Origin: Gluconobacter wancherniae NBRC 103581
GTDB lineage: Bacteria; Pseudomonadota; Alphaproteobacteria; Acetobacterales; Acetobacteraceae
Length of the DNA stretch: 64,000 nucleotides
NCBI RefSeq assembly: GCF_007988885.1
Contig: NZ_BJUZ01000001.1
Coordinates: 496,001-560,000, forward strand
Direction of reading: 5' to 3'
Shown here: positions 26,465 to 35,240 of the stretch, one piece after another
How positions within the stretch are numbered: the first letter of the stretch is position 1
Layout of the letters: each line of letters starts with the position of its first letter
Notes under the pieces: model-generated
The model's database searches: none
What the model was told of the DNA's origin: nothing
What the model saw: the letters and a program-made list of their open reading frames with translations, nothing else
Program-made: the position numbers and the translations under genes

Positions 26465-27409
26465 ATGACCAAGACCATTCATGGCACTCAGCCCCGCAAT
26501 GCCGGTGAGCCTCCAATAGCTGCAGACATGACGGATGCGCAGCAGCAGGCTGCCATCCTTGCCGGGGCGCTTCCCTATCTTCGCCGATATGCTGGTGACA
26601 CCATCGTTGTGAAATATGGCGGTCATGCCATGGGTGAGGGGCGTCTTGCAGATGCTTTCGGGCATGACATTGCGCTTCTGAAGCTGGTGGGTGTCAATCC
26701 GATTGTTGTGCATGGTGGTGGTCCACAGATCAGCTCCATGCTTGAGCGACTGAAGTTGCGCTCGGAATTCATTGATGGATTGCGCGTCACTGATCAGTCC
26801 ATGGTTGATGTTATCGAGATGGTCCTGTCAGGTAGCGTCAACAAGCAGGTCGCGGAACTCATCAACCGTGCTGGTGCTCTGGCTGTTGGTATTTCTGGTA
26901 AGGATGGGGGCCTGATCATGGCTCGCAAACTTGTACGGACGCGCCGGGACCCGGATAGCGAGATCGAGAAAGTGATCGATCTTGGGTTTGTTGGTGAGCC
27001 TGAGAAAATCGACCCGCGTGTTCTATATGCCTTGCTCGGCTCTGGACTGATTCCTGTGATTGCTCCTGTAGGTGTTGGTGCCGACGGCGAGACCTATAAC
27101 ATCAATGCGGATACTGCTGCCGGTGCCATAGCTGGTGCGGTGCATGCTACGCGCCTGCTAATGCTTACGGATGTCCCTGGCGTTCTCGATGAGCATGGAC
27201 AGGTCATTGAGGAACTTACCGCCGAGGAGGCGTATCGTTTGATACGTGAGGGACAGATCACTGGCGGTATGATCCCGAAAGTTGAGACGTGCCTTCAGGC
27301 GGTACGTGCAGGGGCCAAGGCTGCCGTTATTCTCGACGGTCGTGTGCCGCATACCTGTCTGCTGGAACTCTTCACCCGGGCAGGACCCGGAACCCTGATT
27401 ACAGCTTGA
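26465..27409 (+). CDS. argB: Acetylglutamate kinase
   Basis: ArgB phosphorylates N-acetylglutamate in arginine synthesis. The 314-residue protein has the amino-acid-kinase motifs VVKYGGHAM, VVHGGGPQIS, YNINADTAAGAIAGA and GGMIPKVETCLQA. The extended N-terminal helix before the kinase domain is the feature of arginine-sensitive hexameric enzymes, so feedback inhibition is likely. It ends next to a 13-bp inverted repeat shared with the convergent gene. Confidence 0.96.
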   Translation: MTKTIHGTQPRNAGEPPIAADMTDAQQQAAILAGALPYLRRYAGDTIVVKYGGHAMGEGRLADAFGHDIALLKLVGVNPIVVHGGGPQISSMLERLKLRSEFIDGLRVTDQSMVDVIEMVLSGSVNKQVAELINRAGALAVGISGKDGGLIMARKLVRTRRDPDSEIEKVIDLGFVGEPEKIDPRVLYALLGSGLIPVIAPVGVGADGETYNINADTAAGAIAGAVHATRLLMLTDVPGVLDEHGQVIEELTAEEAYRLIREGQITGGMIPKVETCLQAVRAGAKAAVILDGRVPHTCLLELFTRAGPGTLITA

Positions 27410-27416
27410 TGTGATA

Positions 27417-27448
27417 ATTATGGTGCTTCATGAGAGAAGCACCATAAT
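27417..27448. terminator. 13-bp inverted repeat between convergent genes, probable bidirectional terminator
   Basis: ATTATGGTGCTTC (27417-27429) pairs with GAAGCACCATAAT (27436-27448) around a 6-base loop. The repeat overlaps the last ten codons and the stop codon of the minus-strand gene. No long T run follows on either side, so it may act as an imperfect terminator or an RNA-stabilising hairpin. Confidence 0.6.
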
Positions 27449-28842
27449 CTATCCTGTCCCGGAACGTCGTTAAGAGCCTGAAGCGCCCGCTCGAGGAACA
27501 TCTCCGGTGTGTCTGTCATTCCGGGCTCCCGGCAGACCAACCCGATATGCGCTGCAAGATGGATCGGCGGGTCGACGATTATGGGCACGCCGTGTGCAGT
27601 AATTCTTTCAGCTCGTTCAGCCGCAGCAAAACGGTCTCCGCCATCTAGCCAGAATACGAAAACGTTGCTGCTTAACCGTGCCATGACATCGGACGGACGA
27701 ACGGCATTGCTCAAAAGGGCTACAGATTGCGAGAGGGCTTCTTCTTCAATCTCAAATCCGCGGGTCTCCGAAATGCTTGAGAGACCCTCAACACGCACAA
27801 CCATCATGGTTGCTGCGAGATGCTCCCGATCGAGGCGGGGCATGCGTCGTACAACGCTTTCTGTAAAGCCTTGCCAGGTCAGCAGGCCGGTCGTAACGTC
27901 GAACGGAGAGGTCTGGAGCAGGTGTCGATGGACGCCGTCAAGTTCCACGTAGGCCGCAAACATCTTGCAGATTGTTGTCGCCGCCTGTGCGTCTGCTGTG
28001 GTCCAGGGGCGCGTGCGCCAGAGCATGAGAGCAATGCGCCCACGGCTTCGGATGTTTTCGCGGGTCAGCAGGATATCATACGGTTTCCGCAGAATGCGTG
28101 CTGTTCCGGTTTCTCCAGAAGGGCCGTCGCTTTCCAGTAAGGTTGAGATTTCTCGGGGAAAGGCTGCCGGACCATGGAGCACTTTGAGCCTTTCGACTGC
28201 CGTGGGAACCATAACATTTTGAAGGTCCAGATCGCCGAGGAGCGCACCTTCACAGTCAAGCAGTTCGAAAAGGTTTGTTGCGGCTGAAACCAGAGCAATA
28301 TGCGGCAGAATCGTCTGCCTCAGAGCATCGATGACACTGTCCAGAAAGTGTGTTTCGCCCGGTAAAAGGGGAGGGTGCCATGCATCTGTGGCGGCCTCTT
28401 CCGATGTGGACGGCAAGACGCCATCGGGAATGATGACAAGCGTTCCAAGGGTGCCACTGAATTGCCCCTGCGCGTTCCAGTTGGGCTCACAGGATAGGAG
28501 TGCCTGAAAAACATCACCCGATGCGGCCTCTGTCTGGACGACATGGCGGGTATAGGAGGATGCGCATTGGAAGCGCCAGTTGTTATCCCACAGAGCGGTA
28601 ATATGCTGTCCGACCAGATCAGATGTGTTGTGATCAAGCCAGCTTTTGGGTTCCAGCATCACAATGTGACCGGAACTGTCTGTCTCAAAGATCAGATCAA
28701 CAGCCTGCCGTGCGAGATTTCTCCATCGGGCTCGGCTTTGTAATGTTGAGGAAAGAACTGCCATGGGATCGCTGCTATTCGGCAGTCCGGGCTTTGAGGG
28801 GATATTTTTAGGAGACGGAAACAGCTGAAAGGCTTCGGTCAT
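27418..28842 (-). CDS. PAS-like sensor protein with degenerate GGDEF domain
   Basis: The 474-residue soluble protein has a PAS-like N-terminal segment (about 40-150, DLIFETDSSGHIVMLEP). A middle domain of unclear type follows (about 165-310). The C-terminal domain (from 314) has the layout of a diguanylate cyclase, FDVTTGLLTWQGF at its start. The catalytic motif is lost. RLSSNVF (389-395) stands where RxGGDEF is expected, and the metal-binding aspartates of the first strand are replaced (VVRVEGL). It cannot be expected to make c-di-GMP; a signalling or scaffold role is an inference. It is transcribed towards argB and divergent from dapD. Confidence 0.7.
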   Translation of the reverse strand: MTEAFQLFPSPKNIPSKPGLPNSSDPMAVLSSTLQSRARWRNLARQAVDLIFETDSSGHIVMLEPKSWLDHNTSDLVGQHITALWDNNWRFQCASSYTRHVVQTEAASGDVFQALLSCEPNWNAQGQFSGTLGTLVIIPDGVLPSTSEEAATDAWHPPLLPGETHFLDSVIDALRQTILPHIALVSAATNLFELLDCEGALLGDLDLQNVMVPTAVERLKVLHGPAAFPREISTLLESDGPSGETGTARILRKPYDILLTRENIRSRGRIALMLWRTRPWTTADAQAATTICKMFAAYVELDGVHRHLLQTSPFDVTTGLLTWQGFTESVVRRMPRLDREHLAATMMVVRVEGLSSISETRGFEIEEEALSQSVALLSNAVRPSDVMARLSSNVFVFWLDGGDRFAAAERAERITAHGVPIIVDPPIHLAAHIGLVCREPGMTDTPEMFLERALQALNDVPGQDRLWCFSHEAP

Positions 28843-29024
28843 GCTGTACTGTACCCCGCAAGATAACTGGCGAAACGATAGATTGGCAGCTTTATATCGG
28901 GGTTATGGTAAACGATTGGTTAAATATGTCTGTGTTGCAGAGGTGGCAGAACAACCGTTGACACGCAGAGCCGTGATCCGCATGGTCCGGCAGTTTTCTG
29001 CTTCTTTTTCCGGATAACCCGCCG

Positions 29025-29855
29025 ATGCCGCATGATGCTCTCCGTTCGACTGTCGAAGCCCTCTGGGAACGTCGTGATACACTAAGTTCACAAACCGAAG
29101 GGGCTGATCGCGAAGCCATTGAGACGGTCCTGAAAGGACTGGATTCCGGCACGCTTCGCGTTGCAGAGCCCGGTGCTGATGGATGGATCGTGCATGAGTG
29201 GCTGAAGAAAGCGGTTCTGCTGTCCTTCCGTCTTCACGACAGCCGTGTGATGGAGCGTGGTTGTGGTGGTGAGGCAGCCTTTGATAAGGTTCCCTTGAAG
29301 TTCAGTGGCTGGGACCAGTTCCGCTTTGCCGAAGCAGGTTTCAGAGCGGTTCCGGGCGCAATCGTTCGACGCTCTGCCTATATTGCTCCGGGCGTCGTTC
29401 TGATGCCGAGCTTTGTGAATGTTGGTGCACGCGTTGATAGCGGCACAATGGTCGATACGTGGGCCACGGTGGGCTCCTGTGCCCAGATCGGAAAGAACTG
29501 CCATATCAGTGGTGGCGCCGGTATTGGCGGCGTGCTTGAACCCTTGCAGGCCGCGCCGGTGATCATTGAGGATAACTGTTTCATCGGCGCGCGCTCCGAA
29601 GTGGCAGAGGGCGTGATCGTTGAACGTGGATCGGTTCTGTCTATGGGTGTCTTTATCAGCGCTTCCACGAAAATCGTAGACCGAGTGACGGGCGAGATTT
29701 TCATGGGACGTGTGCCTGCCTATTCGGTGGTCGTGCCTGGTACACTTCCGCCCAAGGCCCCGGGCCTGCCGTCACTTGCCTGTGCCGTAATCGTCAAGCG
29801 TGTGGATGAGCGGACACGCTCCAAGACATCAATCAACGACCTGCTGCGCGACTGA
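29025..29855 (+). CDS. dapD: 2,3,4,5-tetrahydropyridine-2,6-dicarboxylate N-succinyltransferase
   Basis: DapD succinylates tetrahydrodipicolinate in the lysine/diaminopimelate pathway. The 276-residue protein has an N-terminal helical domain, then hexapeptide repeats containing [20 protein letters not shown] and [20 protein letters not shown]. It closes with the C-terminal segment VVPGTLPPK. dapE follows after 4 bases. Confidence 0.97.
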   Translation: MPHDALRSTVEALWERRDTLSSQTEGADREAIETVLKGLDSGTLRVAEPGADGWIVHEWLKKAVLLSFRLHDSRVMERGCGGEAAFDKVPLKFSGWDQFRFAEAGFRAVPGAIVRRSAYIAPGVVLMPSFVNVGARVDSGTMVDTWATVGSCAQIGKNCHISGGAGIGGVLEPLQAAPVIIEDNCFIGARSEVAEGVIVERGSVLSMGVFISASTKIVDRVTGEIFMGRVPAYSVVVPGTLPPKAPGLPSLACAVIVKRVDERTRSKTSINDLLRD

Positions 29856-29859
29856 CATC

Positions 29860-31005
29860 ATGACTACTTCATCTTTTCCGGTGGATCCTGTGACGTTGTC
29901 TCAGGATCTGCTGCGCTGTTGCTCCGTAACACCTGCTGATGATGGTGCGCAGGCGCTGATAGCTGGCATGCTGGAAAAGATGGGATTCGAAATTTTTTCT
30001 CTGCCCTTCGGTCCCGAGGATGCACCGACACCAAACCTGTTCGCAAGGATCGGCTCGGGCTCACCATCGCTATGCTTTGCCGGACATACGGACGTTGTGC
30101 CACCCGGAGAAGGGTGGTCACATGCTCCATTTTCCGCAGAGATCTCGGACGGTCTTTTGTTCGGGCGTGGCATTGCAGACATGAAAGGTGGCGTCGCGTG
30201 CTTTATCGCAGCGGTCGCCAGAATTCTGCAGGAACGGCCTTTGAAAGGCTCCGTTTCACTCCTGATTACAGGCGACGAAGAAGGGCCTGGCCATTTTGGG
30301 ACCCGGCCTGTCATTGAGTGGCTTTCCCAGCGCAATGAGTTGCCGGATTTCTGTCTGGTGGGGGAGCCAACCAACCCTGCTGTTTTGGGTGAGACGATAA
30401 AGATCGGCCGTCGGGGTAGCATGAACGCCGAAATTGTCGTGACCGGCGTGCAGGGGCATGTCGCATATCCTCATCTGGCCGATAACCCGGTCCATCGTCT
30501 GCTTGCGTTACTGGCTGAGCTCACAAACAGAACTCTGGACACAGGAACAGAGTGGTTTGCAGCATCTTCTCTTCAGGTGACGAGTGTTGATGTTGGGAAT
30601 GCAGCCACCAATGTCATTCCGGGCACAGCTTCTGCCAGGCTCAATATCCGGTTCAACGATTTACATACCGGCGCTGTATTGTCCGACTGGTTGCGTGAGG
30701 TGACGGCACGTCATGCTCCGGGTGCCGAAGTGAAGATTGCCATCAGTGGTGAAGCTTTTCTGACGGAGCCGGGCACAGCGGTGCAGCATCTTTCTGCGGC
30801 TATTACAGCTGTCACCGGGCGGGAGCCGTGCCTTGATACTGGCGGTGGTACGTCTGACGCGCGTTTCATTTCGCGTTATTGCCCCGTTGCTGAATTTGGT
30901 CTTGTGGGTGCGACGATGCATAAGCGTGATGAGCATGTTGAAGTTTCGACCCTGGAAGACCTGACACAGATTTATATGACATTTATGGAGAATTTTGGCT
31001 TGTGA
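29860..31005 (+). CDS. dapE: Succinyl-diaminopimelate desuccinylase
   Basis: DapE is a dinuclear zinc amidohydrolase (M20 family) that releases diaminopimelate from its succinyl form. The start at 29860 gives 381 residues. Zinc and catalytic motifs are [31 protein letters not shown] and the late [10 protein letters not shown]. The reaction lies downstream of DapD; no dapC is seen here. The stop overlaps the GTG start of the next gene. Confidence 0.96.
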   Translation: MTTSSFPVDPVTLSQDLLRCCSVTPADDGAQALIAGMLEKMGFEIFSLPFGPEDAPTPNLFARIGSGSPSLCFAGHTDVVPPGEGWSHAPFSAEISDGLLFGRGIADMKGGVACFIAAVARILQERPLKGSVSLLITGDEEGPGHFGTRPVIEWLSQRNELPDFCLVGEPTNPAVLGETIKIGRRGSMNAEIVVTGVQGHVAYPHLADNPVHRLLALLAELTNRTLDTGTEWFAASSLQVTSVDVGNAATNVIPGTASARLNIRFNDLHTGAVLSDWLREVTARHAPGAEVKIAISGEAFLTEPGTAVQHLSAAITAVTGREPCLDTGGGTSDARFISRYCPVAEFGLVGATMHKRDEHVEVSTLEDLTQIYMTFMENFGL

Positions 31006-31625
31006 GACCTGGAACCCCGGACGTCAGGCCACCTTCTGCCGGCATGAGCATTCCTTTGGGAGTCTGGCTCCTTGGTCGCGGTCGCGGGCAAGGCATGAAC
31101 TGTTTCGGGACAGGCTCTCAGGCAGTCCTGTCGGCCTTGGCACCTACTCTCGCGGTGTCCCTGATTGGTCTCATCATGGCTTTCCTGCTGCCTTCAGGGC
31201 AGCACAAGATGGGCTTTACGCGTGCGCTCGTTCCCTTGGTGTGCACTTTGATACAACTGGTTGTGTCGGAGGTTTATGCCCAGCATCTGGGGCGTCAGGG
31301 CTTATGGACGCGCTATGCCACGGCGTCACTCTGGTGTGGCTGGTTGCCTCTCATGCTGATGATCGTGGTGCAGGGCGTGCTGAAGCTGGTCTTTCCGGGG
31401 CTGGCAGACAGCGCTGCGTCCCTCTCCGGGGTTGCTCTGGGTATTCAGTGCTACAGCCTGTGGCTGACCTGGTATGTGACTCGCGTCGGGCTTGCAGTGA
31501 CGTCCCTGCAGGCTGTGATCATGACCGTATTGCAGACTGTGGTGGCGTCTGGCGTGTTGGTCCTGCTCTGGATACTGCCGCCACATTACAACGCGCTCGT
31601 GGATATGTTCGGTCCCGGCTTTTGA
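31002..31625 (+). CDS. Unknown integral membrane protein downstream of dapE
   Basis: The GTG start at 31002 overlaps the dapE stop (GTGA) and has a GGAGAA site upstream, so the frame is probably real and co-translated. The 207-residue product has five likely transmembrane segments, at about 43-63, 76-93, 110-130, 138-158 and 168-191. The N-terminal 40 residues are basic and Gly/Pro-rich. I do not recognise a family, and no catalytic motif is evident. The layout resembles Yip1-like membrane proteins, but that is only an impression. Confidence 0.6.
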   Translation: MRPGTPDVRPPSAGMSIPLGVWLLGRGRGQGMNCFGTGSQAVLSALAPTLAVSLIGLIMAFLLPSGQHKMGFTRALVPLVCTLIQLVVSEVYAQHLGRQGLWTRYATASLWCGWLPLMLMIVVQGVLKLVFPGLADSAASLSGVALGIQCYSLWLTWYVTRVGLAVTSLQAVIMTVLQTVVASGVLVLLWILPPHYNALVDMFGPGF

Positions 31626-31647
31626 TCGGGCGGCCCCGACAGGACAT

Positions 31648-32427
31648 TTACTCCTTCCGGAATGGGTCTTCCGGGTAGCCAACTTCCATCAAACATAGAC
31701 CATCAGGTGGTGCGGTGGGCCCTGCCGCACGGCGATCGCGAGCGGCAAGTGCCTCTGCCATGCGCTCGTGATGCCATTGTTTCGTCCCTACAAGTGCCAG
31801 TGACCCAACCATGTTGCGGACCTGATGATGCAGGAACGAGCGGGCCTGTGTATCTATGATAACGAGTTCACCCTCACGCCGGATACTCAGAAGCTCAAGG
31901 GTGCGTACAGGGCTCTTGGCCTGACATGCGGTCGCGCGGAATGATGTGAAATCGTGTCGTCCAAGCAGGTGATCAGCGCCCCGTTGCATGATCTCAATGT
32001 CAATCGGGCGCTTTACATGCCACGCCTGATTTATCTGAAGCACGGGGCGGCTTGCCCTGTTGATGATGGTGTAGCGATACCGCCGCCAGACTGCTGAGAA
32101 ACGTGCGCTCCACTCCAGATCGACAGGAGCCGCTTCCAGAACAACGACACGATGCGGCTTGAGGAAGTAGCTCATACCGTCACGGATCTGGCGAATATCC
32201 AGTCGTGCATCTGCCGGGAAATCGAGGTGCACGACAATACCTGCGGCATGAACGCCCGTGTCTGTCCGGCCTGCTGTGACGGAAGCGACAGGGCGATCCC
32301 CAACGATACGCGCTGCTGCAGCTTCAATGACGCTCTGGACGGACAGGCCCTCTGTCTGTTTCTGCCATCCGATGAAACCTGAACCATCATATTCAACACG
32401 AATGGCCCAACGTGCGATATCAGCCAA
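31648..32427 (-). CDS. truA: tRNA pseudouridine(38-40) synthase
   Basis: TruA isomerises uridines at positions 38-40 of the tRNA anticodon arm. I place the start at TTG 32427, giving MADIARWAIRVEYDGSGF, the usual N-terminus; it overlaps the fmt stop by 8 bases. The ATG at 32475 would add 16 odd residues. The catalytic aspartate is in AGRTDTGVHAAG, and SFLHHQVRNMVG near the end is also typical. 259 residues is a normal length. It is the third gene of def-fmt-truA. Confidence 0.94.
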   Translation of the reverse strand: MADIARWAIRVEYDGSGFIGWQKQTEGLSVQSVIEAAAARIVGDRPVASVTAGRTDTGVHAAGIVVHLDFPADARLDIRQIRDGMSYFLKPHRVVVLEAAPVDLEWSARFSAVWRRYRYTIINRASRPVLQINQAWHVKRPIDIEIMQRGADHLLGRHDFTSFRATACQAKSPVRTLELLSIRREGELVIIDTQARSFLHHQVRNMVGSLALVGTKQWHHERMAEALAARDRRAAGPTAPPDGLCLMEVGYPEDPFRKE

Positions 32428-33328
32428 GTGTCGTGCCTTTCGGCAGTGGTTGACCACGTAGAAACTCAGCCGCACTCATCATGCTGCGACCAGGCTTCTG
32501 GAGCCGCTCGATGCGCAGTGCGCCGGTTCCGCAGGCAACAGTCAGGCTGTCGTCGATCGTCTGCCCTGGCGTCCCGGAAAGACCATGAACTGGAGTAGCG
32601 GCGCCAATTTTCAGGACAGTGCCATTGAGTGATGTAAAAGCGCCGGGCCACGGGGTGAAGCCGCGTATCTGGCAATCAATCTCAGTGCTCGTGCGTGTCC
32701 ATTCGATGCGCCCGTGATCACGGGTGAGGCGCTCGGCATAGGTTACGCCATCGGCTGGTTGTGGAACCGGGGTGGGTTGCTCGGCAAGGGCGCGTACGAT
32801 CAGGCGACCACCGATTTCGGACAGTCTGTCGTGCAGAGTGCTGCCTGTGTCGGTGTCGGTAATCTCGGTAGCTTCTTCAAGCAGGACCGCACCTGTATCA
32901 AGGCCTTCGTCCATCTGCATGATGGATACGCCGCTCTTGCGGTCACCCGCGACAATGGCTGACTGTATGGGGGAGGCACCACGCCAGCGCGGCAGAAGGC
33001 TTGCATGAATGTTCAGGCAACCAAGTCTTGGGGCGTCCAGCATTTCTTTGGGCAGGATCAGGCCATAGGCTGCGACGACCGCAGCGTCGGCATTGAGCGC
33101 TGCGAAGGCTGCATGTTCTGCCTTGTCGCGGCGGACGCGCGCCGGAGTTCGGACTTCGATGCCCAGCGTTTCGGCGGCTTCGTGCACGGGCTGGCGACGC
33201 ATCGCTTTGCCTCGACCTGCGGGGCGAGGGGGTTGCGTATAGACTGCCACGATTTCATGGCCCGCGTTGATAAGGGCGTGGAGTGCCGGAACGGAAAAAT
33301 CCGGCGAGCCCATGAAAATCAGCCGCAT
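32420..33328 (-). CDS. fmt: Methionyl-tRNA formyltransferase
   Basis: Fmt formylates initiator Met-tRNA. The 302-residue protein has MRLIFMGSPDFSVPALHAL at the N-terminus and the catalytic region LNIHASLLPRWRGASPIQ. It also has DEGLDTGAVL and the C-terminal tRNA-binding domain (IRGFTPWPGAFT). It lies 7 bases after def, the gene for the enzyme that later removes the formyl group. Confidence 0.97.
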   Translation of the reverse strand: MRLIFMGSPDFSVPALHALINAGHEIVAVYTQPPRPAGRGKAMRRQPVHEAAETLGIEVRTPARVRRDKAEHAAFAALNADAAVVAAYGLILPKEMLDAPRLGCLNIHASLLPRWRGASPIQSAIVAGDRKSGVSIMQMDEGLDTGAVLLEEATEITDTDTGSTLHDRLSEIGGRLIVRALAEQPTPVPQPADGVTYAERLTRDHGRIEWTRTSTEIDCQIRGFTPWPGAFTSLNGTVLKIGAATPVHGLSGTPGQTIDDSLTVACGTGALRIERLQKPGRSMMSAAEFLRGQPLPKGTTLG

Positions 33329-33335
33329 CGTGTGA

Positions 33336-33884
33336 TCAGCGCCTTTTCTGCTCTTTGGCCAGTCGGCGCATGATCATGTTGCGCTTGATTGCGGAGAGAT
33401 GGTCAACGAACAGAATGCCATCCAGATGGTCCATCTCGTGCTGGATGCAGGTTGCCAGAAGATCCGAAACCTCACGTTCGCAGGTATCACCGAGAAGGTT
33501 TCGGTAGCGCACGCGCACAGATTCGGGCCGGACGACTTCGGCGTACTGGTTCGGGAGGGACAAGCATCCCTCTTCACGGGCGGCTAACTGCTCCGATTCC
33601 TCGATGATCTCCGGATTGATGAGAACCATTGGAGCGCGCTCCTTGTCCTCATCGGTAACGTCCACGAGCGCGAAACGCAGTCCGAGGCCCACCTGAGGCG
33701 CAGCCAGACCGATGCCGGGTGCTTTATACATTGCAGAGAACATGCCAGGCAGCTGGTCACGCAGGAGGGCCATGTCCTCAGGGCGCACTTCACGGGCCAC
33801 CTGACGCAGGACGGGCTGGGGGGCGATCAGGATCGGGGTGGGTGCCACCTCGTCGATGCCGTTCAGGAAATCGAATTCGCTCAT
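33336..33884 (-). CDS. def: Peptide deformylase
   Basis: Def removes the formyl group from nascent N-termini. The 182-residue protein has all three motifs: GIGLAAPQVG, EGCLSLP with its metal cysteine, and QHEMDHLDG with the HExxH-type metal site. It is the first gene of def-fmt-truA and is divergent from the hsp20 gene. Confidence 0.97.
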   Translation of the reverse strand: MSEFDFLNGIDEVAPTPILIAPQPVLRQVAREVRPEDMALLRDQLPGMFSAMYKAPGIGLAAPQVGLGLRFALVDVTDEDKERAPMVLINPEIIEESEQLAAREEGCLSLPNQYAEVVRPESVRVRYRNLLGDTCEREVSDLLATCIQHEMDHLDGILFVDHLSAIKRNMIMRRLAKEQKRR

Positions 33885-33947
33885 GCTCTGCGATGTAGCG
33901 AGCGCGAGCGTTAAACGCCAGTCTGTGAGGCGTTTTCGTTGGGAAAA

Positions 33948-33975
33948 CTTGCATAAGAGGGCGTGTGCCCCATAT
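33948..33975 (+). promoter_or_regulatory. RpoH (sigma32)-type heat-shock promoter before hsp20
   Basis: CTTGCA at 33948-33953 and CCCCATAT at 33968-33975, 14 bases apart, match the sigma32 consensus CTTGAA...CCCCATnT at nearly every position. It lies about 75 bases before the small heat-shock gene. The leader holds a strong GGAGGAGG ribosome site and could contain a thermosensitive hairpin, which I did not resolve. Confidence 0.75.
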
Positions 33976-34047
33976 CTTGTTGTTCAATCGGATGCCCATA
34001 TGCGGGTCCGGAATTCAATGTCTCGCTCACGGAGGAGGCTCGCGCCC

Positions 34048-34554
34048 ATGTCTGGACGACTGTTTACGTCACCAATGTTCCTTGGTTTTGACCATCTCGA
34101 ACAGATGCTTGAACGCGCATCGAAGTCGACTTCTGATGGTTACCCTCCCTATAATATTGAACAGCTCAGCCAGACGGCACTACGCATTACTCTCGCTGTG
34201 GCTGGCTTTGTGATGGACGACCTGCAGATCACGCAGGAGGACAACCAGCTTGTCATTCGTGGTCGCCAGACGGATGACAGCCAGGGACGCGTATTTTTGC
34301 ATCGTGGTATAGCTGCCCGGCAGTTCCACAAGGCGTTTGTGCTTGCTGAGGGTATCGAGATTGGCGGGGCATGGCTTGATAATGGTCTGCTGCACATAGA
34401 CCTTCTGCGCCCTGAGCCTGAAGTGCGCGTGAAGCGGATTGCGATTTCGCAAGGTCGTCGTACACCGCAGCGTCAGCCTGTTGAGCATGAGGTTGTGCCA
34501 CCTGCTCCCAAGCCGCGACGGCCCAGGGCCGTAAGAGATCTGGACGACGAATAG
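34048..34554 (+). CDS. Small heat-shock protein, Hsp20/IbpA family
   Basis: The start at 34048, 9 bases after GGAGGAGG, gives 168 residues. The alpha-crystallin domain spans about 30-125: LRITLAVAGFVMDDLQI, NQLVIRGRQ, and the conserved GxL-type LDNGLLHIDLLRPEP. The N-terminal arm (SPMFLGFDHLEQMLERAS) matches IbpA-class proteins. The tail is basic and proline-rich. It acts as an ATP-independent holdase. Regulation by RpoH is strongly suggested by the promoter upstream, and a DUF1150 gene follows. Confidence 0.94.
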   Translation: MSGRLFTSPMFLGFDHLEQMLERASKSTSDGYPPYNIEQLSQTALRITLAVAGFVMDDLQITQEDNQLVIRGRQTDDSQGRVFLHRGIAARQFHKAFVLAEGIEIGGAWLDNGLLHIDLLRPEPEVRVKRIAISQGRRTPQRQPVEHEVVPPAPKPRRPRAVRDLDDE

Positions 34555-34615
34555 GTTTTTGTTGTCCTCCCTGAAAATACTGTGGCCCGGGCAGGGCCAG
34601 AAAAAGGTATCTGCA

Positions 34616-34867
34616 ATGAAAAATCCGTTTGAAAACGGGAGCGGGTCAGCCGAGGTGGTTCCGGTCGATATTCGCCGGATCACGGGGGCTGAGTTCCTCG
34701 CTCTCGGCATGTCTCAGATCGCCTACATGAAGTCGGTGATGCATGACGGTGAGCAGCTTGTGGCCATTCATGCCGCAGACGGCACGCCCATGGCTGTTGC
34801 TGATGACGAGGAAAGTGCGCTTGATGCGATCCTCGAACACGAAATGATTCCAACGCTTCTTCAGTAA
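34616..34867 (+). CDS. DUF1150 family protein
   Basis: The start at 34616 (AAAAAGG ribosome site) gives 83 residues. The protein matches the DUF1150 pattern: an internal GAEFLALGMSQIAYMK and a following HAADGTPMAVADDEESA. Members of this family commonly sit directly behind hsp20 genes in alphaproteobacteria, as here (61 bases apart), so it is probably heat-inducible. The function is unknown. Confidence 0.8.
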   Translation: MKNPFENGSGSAEVVPVDIRRITGAEFLALGMSQIAYMKSVMHDGEQLVAIHAADGTPMAVADDEESALDAILEHEMIPTLLQ

Positions 34868-34877
34868 GGCAGTAATT

Positions 34878-35240
34878 GTGAGCACACATTCCGATATTGG
34901 ACGGCATCTGGAAGAGCAGCGCCTGAGTGGTGTCGTAACCCATGGGGGGCTGGCCTATCTTGCGGGCCAGGTTGCGGATGATGCGACGCTCGATGTTGAA
35001 GGGCAGACGGCCGATATTCTGGCTCAGATTGATGCTCTGCTGGCTTCTCTGGGCACGGACAAGACACGGATTCTGTCAGTCCAGATATTCCTGACGGACA
35101 TTAATGATATCGGTGCGATGAACCGTGCCTGGGATGTCTGGCTGGACCCTGCGCACAAGCCTGCACGCGCTACAGTCGAAGCACAACTTGCCAATCCTGA
35201 CTGGCGTGTTGAAATCACGGCGATTGCCGCACTGCGCTAA
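34878..35240 (+). CDS. RidA (YjgF/YER057c/UK114) family protein
   Basis: The GTG start at 34878 gives 120 residues. The fold of RidA-family proteins is evident from VVTHGGLAYLAGQVADDA, the trimer segment TRILSVQIFLTDINDIGAMN, and the C-terminal ARATVEAQLANPDW. Canonical RidA hydrolyses reactive enamines/imines; the arginine position here differs from canonical RidA, so it may be another Rid subfamily. Its last 4 bases overlap the end of the convergent rpoN. Confidence 0.88.
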   Translation: MSTHSDIGRHLEEQRLSGVVTHGGLAYLAGQVADDATLDVEGQTADILAQIDALLASLGTDKTRILSVQIFLTDINDIGAMNRAWDVWLDPAHKPARATVEAQLANPDWRVEITAIAALR

